DNA of 64,000 bases from Haladaptatus sp. ZSTT2. Its GTDB lineage: Archaea > Halobacteriota > Halobacteria > Halobacteriales > Halococcaceae. The stretch covers positions 2,604,001 to 2,668,000 of the forward strand of contig NZ_JBAMHQ010000001.1 in assembly GCF_037081775.1 (NCBI RefSeq). The letters are read 5' to 3'. Numbering within the stretch: position 1 is the stretch's first letter; each line of letters opens with the position of its first letter. The notes under the pieces were generated by a model. It had not been told where the DNA came from, ran no database searches, and saw only the letters and a list, made by a program, of their open reading frames with translations. Shown piece by piece: positions 26,594 through 35,325 of this stretch. Position numbers and translations under genes: made by a program.

Positions 26594-26976
26594 CCGAAAA
26601 CGTGCGCGACGACGGCTTCGACGACCTGCTCGACGCCATCGAAGCGGGCGCGGGATTCTACCTGCGCTGTGCGAACGGCCACGGGTCGCTCCCGCCGCGC
26701 CGAGCGTGCCCGCACTGTGGTGACCAAGCGCTCACGCAAGAACCACTCCCCGAATCGGGTGAAATCGAGACGTACTCCGTCATCACCGTTGCGACACCGG
26801 AGTTCGAAGAAGATACGCCGTACGTCACAGCAATCGTCGATTTCGGCCCGGTTCGGCTCACCGGACAGGTTCGGGGAATCGACCCCGACGACGTTTCGAC
26901 CGGCCTCGTCGTCGGCCCGAACATCGAGCAAACGGCGACGATGGGCGAACGACTCATCACGTTCCGCCCGCGTTAG
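26590..26976 (+). CDS. DUF35 zinc-ribbon/OB-fold partner of thiolase
   Basis: 128 residues. N-terminal zinc ribbon with Cys27, Cys40 and Cys43 (CPHCG), one cysteine short of the standard four, and an OB-fold (VITVATPEFEEDTPYVTAIVD and VRLTGQVRGI). DUF35 proteins bind acyl-CoA and hold thiolase and HMG-CoA synthase together in archaea. Its ATG overlaps the thiolase stop as ATGA. The 3' end overlaps a convergent hydrolase gene by four bases. Loss of one zinc ligand is common in haloarchaeal members, so I do not read it as inactivation. Confidence 0.9.
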   Translation: MTENVRDDGFDDLLDAIEAGAGFYLRCANGHGSLPPRRACPHCGDQALTQEPLPESGEIETYSVITVATPEFEEDTPYVTAIVDFGPVRLTGQVRGIDPDDVSTGLVVGPNIEQTATMGERLITFRPR

Positions 26977-27878
26977 GCGAACACTTTTTCGAGCACCTTC
27001 TCTGCGCGTTCGACGTGCGGGAGGAGTTTCGCGCGTTTGAACACGTAGAGCGTCGCGTCTGCTTCCTTTGCGAGTTTTCGCCCTTCAGAGACCGGCGAAA
27101 TATCGGCGTCTGCTCCCCAGACGATAGTCACGGGAATGTCGAGAGCAGCAAGGATTTCGCCCAAGTCGATGTCGCTGTCGAGTGCCCCAGAGACGAACGA
27201 GGCGGGAGCGAAGCGTGCGCCCGGCTGGTGGGCGGTCTGCCACTCGTACTCGGTGCGCTCGTCGGTGATTTCGGCCTCGTCGTAGTAGCTGTGGTCTGCG
27301 CTGAAATGGCGAATCGACCGCTTGGAGGCGACGAGGTTGAACAGCGTCTGGCCGAGAACGGGCGACCGAAGCAGGGTTTTGACCCACGGGCGCTCGCCCA
27401 TCGTCGTGGTAGTCGGGCAGATGAGGACGAGTTCTGCGCAATCTGAATCGCTCGCGGCTTCCGCGGCGTAGGCACTCGTGAGCGACGAGGCAACCCACGT
27501 CGCATTTTCAGTGGTGTCTCTCGCGAACTCGCTAACGAAGGCGGTGTAGAACGCGGCGTCGTAGTTCACGGGGTGGCGAGATGACATGCCAAAGCCGGGC
27601 AGGTCGGGGGCGATGACGTGGTAGGACTCGGTGAGGGTCGCAAACAGCTCTTTCCACTCGGCGTTGGAGGCAGCGGCGTTGATACCGTGGAGCAAGAGGA
27701 GGTCTGGATTCGACTCGTCGCCCGCTTCGGTGTAGGCCACGTCGAACCCGCGCCACTGGTAGGTGTGCTGGATTCCGGAAAGGGCGGGTTCGAGGTCGGC
27801 GGCGCGCATGGCGAGATACTGGTTTGCGAGGAGGGGCGATGCGAGGGCAGTTGCTCCGGCGAGCAGGCGGCGTTTCAT
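26973..27878 (-). CDS. Alpha/beta hydrolase-fold protein with a degenerate nucleophile elbow
   Basis: 301 residues. N-terminal basic and hydrophobic segment (MKRRLLAGATALASPLLANQ) could be a signal or membrane anchor. LLLLHGINAAASN (about 61-73) and PDLPGFGMSS are standard. The elbow that should read GxSxG reads ASSLT (130-134): the serine is in place but both glycines are missing. A C-terminal acid (WGADADISP) and His (LLPHVER) remain. It may still be an enzyme or may have become a binding protein. The ATG at 27878 is chosen; the longer frame runs into non-halophilic sequence. Confidence 0.82.
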   Translation of the reverse strand: MKRRLLAGATALASPLLANQYLAMRAADLEPALSGIQHTYQWRGFDVAYTEAGDESNPDLLLLHGINAAASNAEWKELFATLTESYHVIAPDLPGFGMSSRHPVNYDAAFYTAFVSEFARDTTENATWVASSLTSAYAAEAASDSDCAELVLICPTTTTMGERPWVKTLLRSPVLGQTLFNLVASKRSIRHFSADHSYYDEAEITDERTEYEWQTAHQPGARFAPASFVSGALDSDIDLGEILAALDIPVTIVWGADADISPVSEGRKLAKEADATLYVFKRAKLLPHVERAEKVLEKVFA

Positions 27879-27903
27879 ACGCGAAAAAACGGTCGGCGGG
27901 CGT

Positions 27904-28875
27904 TTAGGACTGACGGCGAGCGGTGCAGTCTTCGATTGGTTCCATGATGCGGTCTGCGATCGTATAGGGGTCTGCCTCGCGGGCGACAACCTCGTCTACG
28001 AGGCTGTCGATGCCGCCCTGTTCGGCAATCTCTCCAGCGATGAGCGTCCCCATGTCGGCCCGAAGTAGCGCACGGATTTCCTCTGCGTAGCGGGTTCGCG
28101 CTTTTTCGTCCAAGAGGCCGGAGGTTTCGAGGTGTTCGTAGTGGTCTTCGAGCACCGACAGGAACTCCTCGATGCCCTCGCCGGTTTTGGCGACGGTTTC
28201 GACGACGAGTGGTTCCCACTCATCGTCAGAATCGCGCATGTGAATCATCTCTTTGAGTTCTTGGACGGTGCGGTCTGCGCCGTCTAAGTCGGCTTTGTTC
28301 ACGACGAACACGTCACCGATTTCGAGAATCCCGGCTTTCAGCATCTGGATGTCGTCGCCGCTCGCGGGCGGGACGAGGACGGCGACGGTGTCCGCGGTGC
28401 GGACGATATCGATTTCGTTCTGGCCCGCACCGACCGTCTCGATGATGATTTTGTCCTTGCCGAAGGCGTCTAAGGCTTTCACGGCGTCTGCGGTGGCCGT
28501 CGAGAGGCCGCCGAGGCTGCCGCGGGCGCTCATCGACCGGAAGAACACGTCCATGTCGCCGACCGTTGAGGCCATGCGGATGCGGTCGCCGAGGACGGAA
28601 CCGCCGGTGTAGGGCGAGGAGGGGTCGACCGCGATGACGCCGACGGTGTCGCCTTGGTCGCGGTAGACCTTCGCCATCTGGTCTACGAGCGTCGATTTGC
28701 CCGCGCCCGGACTCCCCGTGATGCCGATGACTTCGGCGTCGCCGGTGTGGGCGTGGAGTTGCGAGATAAGCTCGCGGTAGCCCGGCGAACGGTTCTCGAT
28801 TTTCGTGATGGTGCGTGCGAGCGCCCGGTGTTTGCCAGCCAGCAGGTCGTCTACGAGACTCGCTGTTGCATTCAT
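27904..28875 (-). CDS. meaB: Methylmalonyl-CoA mutase-associated GTPase MeaB
   Basis: G-protein chaperone that loads and protects adenosylcobalamin on methylmalonyl-CoA mutase. 323 residues from the ATG at 28875. Walker A is GSPGAGKST (about 54-62); ETVGAGQNEIDI is the switch region special to MeaB; NKADLDGAD gives the NKxD guanine motif. The gene follows the cobalamin-binding mutase subunit with one base between stop and start, the classical pairing. A longer frame would run into that gene and is rejected. Confidence 0.95.
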   Translation of the reverse strand: MNATASLVDDLLAGKHRALARTITKIENRSPGYRELISQLHAHTGDAEVIGITGSPGAGKSTLVDQMAKVYRDQGDTVGVIAVDPSSPYTGGSVLGDRIRMASTVGDMDVFFRSMSARGSLGGLSTATADAVKALDAFGKDKIIIETVGAGQNEIDIVRTADTVAVLVPPASGDDIQMLKAGILEIGDVFVVNKADLDGADRTVQELKEMIHMRDSDDEWEPLVVETVAKTGEGIEEFLSVLEDHYEHLETSGLLDEKARTRYAEEIRALLRADMGTLIAGEIAEQGGIDSLVDEVVAREADPYTIADRIMEPIEDCTARRQS

Positions 28876-28876
28876 G

Positions 28877-29296
28877 TTAGTCGCGGGCAGGGACGTTGTC
28901 GCGGACGAACGAAATCGTCTCTTCCATCGCTGCACCCGGGCCGAAGACGGCGTCAACACCGGCTTCTTTGAGTGCCTTTTTGTCCTTGTCTGGGATGATG
29001 CCGCCAACGAGAATGAGCGTGTCATCGAAGGCATCGTACGATTTCAGCCCGTCGATGATTTTCGGGACGAGCGTGTTGTGCGCCCCAGAGAGGATGGAGA
29101 TGCCGAGGACGTCAACGTCCTCTTGGACGGTTGCCTGGACGACTTCTTCGGGCGCTTTGTGGAGTCCAGAATAGATGACCTCGAACCCGGCGTCGCGGAA
29201 GGCACGGGCGATGACGTGCGCCCCACGGTCATGACCGTCGAGTCCAACTTTCGCTACGAGACACCGAATCGGTCGCTGTGATTGCTCTGTACTCAT
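28877..29296 (-). CDS. mcmA2: Methylmalonyl-CoA mutase, cobalamin-binding small subunit
   Basis: 139 residues forming a single B12-binding domain: DGHDRGAHV (about 20-28) gives the His that binds cobalt from below, followed by SILSGAHNTLVPKI and LVGGIIPDKD. The catalytic large subunit is encoded 17 kb away (46467-48167), so the mutase is of the split archaeal type. The pair interconverts methylmalonyl-CoA and succinyl-CoA. I use the ATG at 29296; a TTG two codons earlier is possible. An inverted repeat lies just upstream of its TATA-like sequence. Confidence 0.93.
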   Translation of the reverse strand: MSTEQSQRPIRCLVAKVGLDGHDRGAHVIARAFRDAGFEVIYSGLHKAPEEVVQATVQEDVDVLGISILSGAHNTLVPKIIDGLKSYDAFDDTLILVGGIIPDKDKKALKEAGVDAVFGPGAAMEETISFVRDNVPARD

Positions 29297-29318
29297 GGTC
29301 AATCATTCTCTATCGGAC

Positions 29319-29348
29319 AATTTTACTCTACCGGAACCGACATCCGGT
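29319..29348 (-). promoter_or_regulatory. Promoter of mcmA2-meaB with an upstream inverted repeat
   Basis: On the minus strand AGTAAAATTG (29319-29328) is the TATA-like element, 23-32 bases before the ATG. Next to it lies ACCGGA-N7-TCCGGT (29330-29348), a perfect inverted repeat in the position expected of an activator site. Confidence 0.35.
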
Positions 29349-29469
29349 GGCAGGAAGCTGGGAAAATCGCACGGACGGAAAGGTCCGAAGGACGCGAAAT
29401 GCGAGCATATGACATGCTAGAGGCCGCGAACGCAAAGACACATAGCCTCCCCGTCGTTACACACGACCA

Positions 29470-30099
29470 ATGGCCACCGCCAGTGGAACCTCCTGGGCGA
29501 AGGAGAATCCCCGAACGCTCACCATCGTACTGTCGGTCGTCGGCTACGCCCTCGTCATCGGCGTGTTCGCCGGCGCAATCGACATCTTCCCGCAGATTAG
29601 CAACGAGACGGTCATCCTGCTTTCTGACATGATTGCCGTCATCAACTCAACCGCACTCATCGCGTTGCTCGCCGGGTGGCGCTTCATCAAACGTGGCGAG
29701 ATTCGAAAACACCGCGCGGCGATGCTCACCTCGTTCGCGCTCATCTTGCTGTTTCTCGTCGTCTACCTCCTCAAAGTCGGCGGCGGGTTCGAGAAGGCCT
29801 TCGTCGGCCCCGAGCTGGTGAAAATCGCCTACCTCATCATGCTCGCCGTCCACATCCTGCTCTCTGTGGTGTCGGTGCCCGTCGTAATCTATGCCGTCGT
29901 GCTCGGGCTGACTCACACCCCAGACGAACTCAGAAAGACGAACCACGCGAAAATCGGCCGCATCGCGGTCGCGGCGTGGACGCTCAGCCTCGGACTCGGC
30001 ATCGTCACATACCTGCTGCTCAACCACATCTACGCGTGGGAACCGCTCCACCGCGGCGCGCTGTTCTTGCTGCCGACCCTCGGCCTGCGCCGTCCGTGA
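29470..30099 (+). CDS. DUF420 membrane protein (CtaM-like)
   Basis: 209 residues with five to six helices and polar loops containing GWRFIKRGEIRKHRAAMLTS (about 69-88) and TPDELRKTNHAKIGRIA, with conserved histidines. DUF420 includes Bacillus CtaM, needed to make active heme-copper oxidase. A role in assembling the oxidase encoded at 35326-42023 is therefore likely, although the gene lies 6 kb from that cluster. Start at the ATG at 29470. Divergent from mcmA2; the 170-base gap has two inverted repeats but no gene. Confidence 0.82.
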   Translation: MATASGTSWAKENPRTLTIVLSVVGYALVIGVFAGAIDIFPQISNETVILLSDMIAVINSTALIALLAGWRFIKRGEIRKHRAAMLTSFALILLFLVVYLLKVGGGFEKAFVGPELVKIAYLIMLAVHILLSVVSVPVVIYAVVLGLTHTPDELRKTNHAKIGRIAVAAWTLSLGLGIVTYLLLNHIYAWEPLHRGALFLLPTLGLRRP

Positions 30100-30180
30100 C
30101 ACGTCCACGCACACCTTATCTTTTCAGCCACCCTAACCACAGGTAAAGGCACCGATGCTCGCCGCCTCGCTGTCCCTCCC

Positions 30181-31158
<978 letters not shown>

Positions 31159-31159
31159 G

Positions 31160-31921
31160 TCAGTCCGTGGTGGGGATAAGCACCGCGCCGACGGCGAAGA
31201 TGGCGACGGCGAGCACGGTGAGGATGACGAACGGTTCTATCCACGCCGTCTGCCCACCACTCACGGGTGCGTAGGTGACCGCGCGAACCCCGCGAGCGAA
31301 GTACGTGAGCGGTGAGATGGCCATCACTGGGCGGAACCACGCGGGCAGCAAGTCCGGCGTGATGAACGTCTCAGAGAGGAACAGAAGCGGCAGGGCAATC
31401 CCGTTGCTCGCCGCGATGACGCCGTCTTGGGAGCCGGCAGTGCTTCCGAGAATCGCGCCGAGGCCACAAAAGAGCGCCACGCCCACTGCGAGAAACGGGA
31501 TGATGATGGGCGAGAGGACGATGTCCGCGCCCGTCGTGAGCAAGATGACGCCGAGCAACAGCAAGGCGGCGATGCCGATGATGACCACGTTCACGAGCGT
31601 CTGGCCAGCAAGCCACTCCCAGCGTCTGAGTGGGGTCGTCGCCAGCTTTTCGAAACGGTTGCCCTCGCGGTGGCGGGCGACTTCGCTGCCGACCCGCGAG
31701 AGTGGGGTGAACAGCACAACGACGGCGAGATATGCGGGCACGTAGTAGCCCGCTGGCTCTGCGAACAGGCCGCCGCCGGTTGGCTGGGTCTGGACGAGCG
31801 CGCCGAAGATGAGCACGAGCAACGCGGGGAAGAAGAACGTGAAGAACACGGCCGTCCGGCGACGGGTAAACGAGCGCCACGCCGCGACGAACTCGGCCGA
31901 GACGCGGCCAATGGCGCTCAT
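31160..31921 (-). CDS. ABC-2 type transporter permease
   Basis: 253 residues, six helices. It shows the ABC-2 pattern: cytoplasmic start with AEFVAAWRSFTRRRTAVFF, helix 1, an external loop (LVQTQPTGGG), then PLSRVGSEVARHREGNRFEKLATTPL (coupling helix, about 76-101) and WFRPVMAISPLTYFARGVRAV near the end. It pairs with the ATPase upstream (overlap of four bases) as an exporter of the DrrA/DrrB or NatAB style. Substrate unknown; drugs, Na+ or lipid-linked compounds are all possible. Confidence 0.9.
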   Translation of the reverse strand: MSAIGRVSAEFVAAWRSFTRRRTAVFFTFFFPALLVLIFGALVQTQPTGGGLFAEPAGYYVPAYLAVVVLFTPLSRVGSEVARHREGNRFEKLATTPLRRWEWLAGQTLVNVVIIGIAALLLLGVILLTTGADIVLSPIIIPFLAVGVALFCGLGAILGSTAGSQDGVIAASNGIALPLLFLSETFITPDLLPAWFRPVMAISPLTYFARGVRAVTYAPVSGGQTAWIEPFVILTVLAVAIFAVGAVLIPTTD

Positions 31922-32835
31922 TGGGCCACCTCCACTTTTTCGTCGTCATCCGCGAACGCAGAGCCGGTGAGCCGGAGGTACACGTCTTCGAGCGTCGGCT
32001 GGCTCCACGACAGCGCGTCGTAGGTCACCCCGCGCGATTCGAGTTCGCGCACCACGTCACCGATTGCTTCTGGCGGCACGTCGAAGATGGTGAGTTGGTT
32101 CTGGCTCGCCTCGACGCGGTAGCCCGACCCCGAGAGCGCAGAGGACCCGACGCTCGTTTCGAAGGTGAGGCGACTCTCGCCGCCGTGTTCTGCGACGAGT
32201 GCGCTTGGAGAGCCGACTTCCACGAGTTTCCCATCCGAAAGCAGGCCGACCCGGTCCGCGAGGCGGTGGGCCTCTTCCATGTAGTGCGTCGTGAGAAAGA
32301 GGGTGGTTCCCGAGGCGACGAGGTCTTCTAAGAGACTCCAGAGGTCGCGCCGGCCGGCCGGGTCGATGCCCGTCGTCGGCTCGTCGAGAAACAGGAGGTC
32401 AGGGTCGTTCACGAGTGAAATGGCGACGCAGGTGCGGCGTTGCTGGCCGCCCGAGAGGTTTTCGTACCACGTATCGGCCGCGGCCTCAACGCCGACCAGT
32501 GCGAGCAGATCGTCGGGGTCATTGGCGTCGTCGTAAAGGCCCGCGTAGTATTCAAGGAGTTCACGCGGCGTGAGGCGCTCCGGTGGGTCGAACGACTGGG
32601 GGAGCACGCCGATGCGCGCGCGGTCAACCGCGTCGGGTGGGCTTCCGAACAGCGAGACGCTGCCCTCCGCATCGGTGGTTCCGGTCAGCGCGCGTACGAG
32701 GGTGGTCTTGCCCGCGCCGTTCGGTCCGATGAGCGCGAACACCTCCCCTTCGGCCACAGAAAGCGAGACGCCGTCGAGAGCGACCGTGTCGCCGTATCGA
32801 CGTCGGACGTCCTCGCAGACGAGTACGTCGGTCAT
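31918..32835 (-). CDS. ABC transporter ATP-binding protein
   Basis: 305 residues from the ATG at 32835. Walker A GPNGAGKTT (37-45), signature LSGGQQRR, Walker B LLFLDEPTTGID and the H-loop TTHYMEEA are complete. The C-terminal 80 residues form the extra domain common in DrrA/NatA-type exporters (RLTFETSVGSSALSG, then LESRGVTYDALSWSQPTLEDVYLRLTG, from about 245 on). Works with the adjacent permease. The upstream extension of the frame has no ABC features and overlaps the expected promoter. Confidence 0.93.
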   Translation of the reverse strand: MTDVLVCEDVRRRYGDTVALDGVSLSVAEGEVFALIGPNGAGKTTLVRALTGTTDAEGSVSLFGSPPDAVDRARIGVLPQSFDPPERLTPRELLEYYAGLYDDANDPDDLLALVGVEAAADTWYENLSGGQQRRTCVAISLVNDPDLLFLDEPTTGIDPAGRRDLWSLLEDLVASGTTLFLTTHYMEEAHRLADRVGLLSDGKLVEVGSPSALVAEHGGESRLTFETSVGSSALSGSGYRVEASQNQLTIFDVPPEAIGDVVRELESRGVTYDALSWSQPTLEDVYLRLTGSAFADDDEKVEVAQ

Positions 32836-32875
32836 GTGTAAACCCACTCCCGTCCCTGTCGTAAGGGGTTCGGTT

Positions 32876-33109
32876 TCAGAAGATATGCGTGCGACACGCG
32901 CGCACGATGGCATCCACGTCGTACTCGTCGTCTGCCTTGTCGTAGACAATCTCGTCGTCAACCGTCACGCGGAGGACGCCGTGGTCGCCCATGCGGAGGG
33001 TTAGGCTGTCGAGATGGCCCTCAAACGAGGTGAGTATCGCGTGTTGCAACTCCTCTGCGCGCGGGAGATAGCCACAGGGGACACAGTAGGCGATTTCAAC
33101 GTCGGTCAT
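32876..33109 (-). CDS. Rdx/SelW-type thioredoxin-like protein
   Basis: 77 residues with the thioredoxin-like fold of the SelT/SelW/SelH (Rdx) group: YCVPCGYLPRAEEL with the redox pair Cys9-x-x-Cys12 at the N-terminus, then LTLRMGDHGVLRVTVDDEIVYDK. Both positions are cysteine; no selenocysteine is implied. Cytosolic. Possible disulfide or peroxide chemistry, unproven. It lies between the oxidase-maturation genes and the ABC exporter on the same strand. Confidence 0.88.
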   Translation of the reverse strand: MTDVEIAYCVPCGYLPRAEELQHAILTSFEGHLDSLTLRMGDHGVLRVTVDDEIVYDKADDEYDVDAIVRACRTHIF

Positions 33110-33140
33110 ACGTCGACTGTTGCGATTCACACGGGTAGGC

Positions 33141-33815
33141 TTACCGCCCGAACGGTCGCCAGTAGAGCAGACCCACCGTGAGCACGAAAATCACGGTCGA
33201 CAGGCCGTAGGACTGCACCGTGACCGCACCCGCGATGGCCGTGCCACTGCCCACAACGCCGCTCACAATCGAGGCGAGGATGGGCCACGAACAAGAGACA
33301 CACGACAGCAGGCCGAGGAGGCCTGTAATCGCCGAACTCGCCGCGTCGATGACCGTCGCGTAGACGAGGTAGGAGAGCGCGAGGTAGCCAAGCAAGTTGT
33401 ATGGCATGAGCGCAAAGCGCAGGGTTTCGCCGCCGTAGAGGAGCGCCGGACTCCAGCCTGGTGGAATCGACAGGACGGCGAGGCGCAAGCCAGTCGGCTC
33501 GAACCCACTCGCCGGGCCGACGATGCCGCCTGCAACCCCGAGGACGATGAAGTAGCCAACGGCGACCGCTTTTGCGAGCCGTCTGTGCTCGGGACTCGTC
33601 GGCGCGGGTTTGGTGCGGACGAGCGCCCAGAGCGCGACGTTAATCCAGACGAACGGGTAGACGTAGTACTTCGCCGACGCGAGCGTTGGCTGAACGTTTG
33701 AAAACTGGAGGTACGCGACGATGAGGAGCAGTTCGGTGTTGACGAGCAACGCGCCCCACATCAGCGTCGATTGGCGCGGGCGCGGCAGGCTGAGGGTGCG
33801 GTTTGTGAGACTCAT
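33141..33815 (-). CDS. Haloarchaeal membrane protein downstream of ctaB
   Basis: 224 residues, six to seven helices, starting at the ATG at 33815 that overlaps the stop of the heme synthase gene (ATGA). A striking motif is GLLGLLSCVSCSWPILASIVSG (about 165-186): a Cys-x-x-Cys inside a helix, suitable for a metal or disulfide. I do not recognise a named family. The strict overlap with ctaB makes a role in heme A or copper supply for the oxidase plausible. The C-terminus ends in a further helix and YWRPFGR. Confidence 0.78.
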   Translation of the reverse strand: MSLTNRTLSLPRPRQSTLMWGALLVNTELLLIVAYLQFSNVQPTLASAKYYVYPFVWINVALWALVRTKPAPTSPEHRRLAKAVAVGYFIVLGVAGGIVGPASGFEPTGLRLAVLSIPPGWSPALLYGGETLRFALMPYNLLGYLALSYLVYATVIDAASSAITGLLGLLSCVSCSWPILASIVSGVVGSGTAIAGAVTVQSYGLSTVIFVLTVGLLYWRPFGR

Positions 33816-35209
33816 AGGACGAGGGCGTCTATGATGATGGCGAGCAGCAACATCCCGAGATAGGCGTTCGAGGCGTGGAACGCGCGGAACGCCGCGCCGG
33901 TGGTGCGCTCGCGGTGGAGCCGGACGACCGCCCAGAGGAACACGCCCCCGAGCGAGACGGTCGTGAGCGCGTAGAGCCACCCGAGCGTGGTCACGGTGCC
34001 GAGGACGCTCGCGCCGATGAGCGTGGCCGCGAGGTACCACAGGATGTGTTTCCGGGTGAGTGCGTCACCGCGCACGACGGGCATCATCGGGAAGCCGCCG
34101 CGCGCGTAGTCGTCCTTGTACGCCAGTGCGAGGTTGTAGAAGTGCGCTGGCGTCCAGAGGAAGATGACACCCGCGAGCGCGAGACCGGGCAGCCCGATGT
34201 CGCCGGTGACGGCGGCCCAGCCGATGAGCGCCGGAAGCGCGCCCGCCGCCCCGCCGAGTACCGTGTTCTGGACGGTGTTCGGCTTGAGAACGAGCGTGTA
34301 GATGACGCTGTAAAACAGGATTGCCGTGAGGCCGAGGGCGGCCACGAGCAGGTTCACCTGTGCGAACACCCACAGCGAGATGCCGGTGAGTGCGAAGCCA
34401 AAGATGAGCGCGTTGCGGACGGGCACCTGATGGGTGGCAAGCGGTCGTTTTGCGGTGCGCTCCATTTTCTGGTCGATGTCGCGCTCTAAGACGTGGTTGA
34501 ACGTCCCGCTCGCGCCAATCGAGAGCACGCCACCGGTGAGGGTGTACACGACCGTTTGAATGCTGAGGCCGGGACCCGAGGCGAGCGCCATGCCCGCAGC
34601 GGCGACGAGCGCGAGCAGCCACATGAGCCGGGGCTTCATTAGTTGGAAGTACGCCCAGATAGTCGCCTTCGCGCGGGCGGCGAGCGGACGGTCTTTGAGC
34701 GGCGTGACGGCTTCCGGTGGCCTCGCTGGTTCTGGCTCGTCAGTGTCGTGTGGTTCGTTGTCGAACGCGGCGGTCTCCTCTTCAAGAGTCCACGCGAGCG
34801 CGACGACAATGCCGGTGAAAATTCCCATGCCGACGAGGAGGTGGGCGGTCGGAAGTGCTCCGACGCCACCGGAGTCTGCGACGAGCGCGCCGATACCGAC
34901 CTGTATCGGATAGAGCGCAAGAACTCCGACGAGCGCGCCTTTGACGCGGCGCGAGGCCGCCCCGCGCAGGCCGCGGACGACGGCGAGCAAGACGAGCAGG
35001 CCGACGAGCGCGGCGACGAGGCGGTGGGTGAGGGCGACGAGAAGGGCGGGGTCAGAAAAGTCGAGCGGGCCGCCACAGACAGGCCAACCGGAGCACGCGG
35101 CGGCCGCATCGGTGAGCGACGCGGTCGCGCCGACGACCACCAGCAAGTAGACACCCATCGCTGCGCCGGTGAGCAGCGTCGTAAACTTGGGAACGGTGGA
35201 GTCGGCCAC
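33812..35209 (-). CDS. ctaB: Fused heme A synthase-like (CtaA half) and heme O synthase (CtaB)
   Basis: 465 residues from a GTG at 35209. Residues 1-140 form a four-helix half-CtaA with the marks of a working domain: the CxxWPxC-type pair Cys39/Cys45 in ACSGWPVCGGP, His62 in LTHRLVAAL and His123 in PTAHLLVG. A charged linker (about 142-180) joins it to CtaB (about 185-465), a UbiA-type prenyltransferase with NHVLERDIDQKMERTAKRP and PHFYNLA-type sequence (PAHFYNLALAYKDDYARGG). CtaB turns heme B into heme O; CtaA turns heme O into heme A. It is divergent from coxB, sharing a palindromic promoter region. Most database names would mention only CtaB. Confidence 0.92.
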   Translation of the reverse strand: MADSTVPKFTTLLTGAAMGVYLLVVVGATASLTDAAAACSGWPVCGGPLDFSDPALLVALTHRLVAALVGLLVLLAVVRGLRGAASRRVKGALVGVLALYPIQVGIGALVADSGGVGALPTAHLLVGMGIFTGIVVALAWTLEEETAAFDNEPHDTDEPEPARPPEAVTPLKDRPLAARAKATIWAYFQLMKPRLMWLLALVAAAGMALASGPGLSIQTVVYTLTGGVLSIGASGTFNHVLERDIDQKMERTAKRPLATHQVPVRNALIFGFALTGISLWVFAQVNLLVAALGLTAILFYSVIYTLVLKPNTVQNTVLGGAAGALPALIGWAAVTGDIGLPGLALAGVIFLWTPAHFYNLALAYKDDYARGGFPMMPVVRGDALTRKHILWYLAATLIGASVLGTVTTLGWLYALTTVSLGGVFLWAVVRLHRERTTGAAFRAFHASNAYLGMLLLAIIIDALVL

Positions 35210-35245
35210 GATAACGTAACCTCTTATCCGTCTCTTCCATGCGAG

Positions 35246-35300
35246 CCTATTTATTCCCCGCGCTTTCAGCGCACGCAGAGGGGAAAGTTAGGTATTTATG
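35246..35300. promoter_or_regulatory. Divergent ctaB/coxB promoter region with a palindrome
   Basis: TATA for ctaB reads AATAAATAGG on the minus strand (35246-35255); TATA for coxB is TTTATG (35295-35300), 26-31 bases before its ATG. Between them lie TTCCCC (35254-35259), the perfect hairpin GCGCTTTCAGCGC (35260-35272) and GGGGAA (35280-35285). The outer and inner repeats make a composite site shared by both promoters. Confidence 0.5.
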
Positions 35301-35325
35301 CCCCTCTTTCTAAGCCCAACCAAGG

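Noticed and set aside
32876-33109. Selenoprotein in the SelW-like gene
   Set aside because: The motif is Cys-x-x-Cys with ordinary codons and there is no in-frame TGA.
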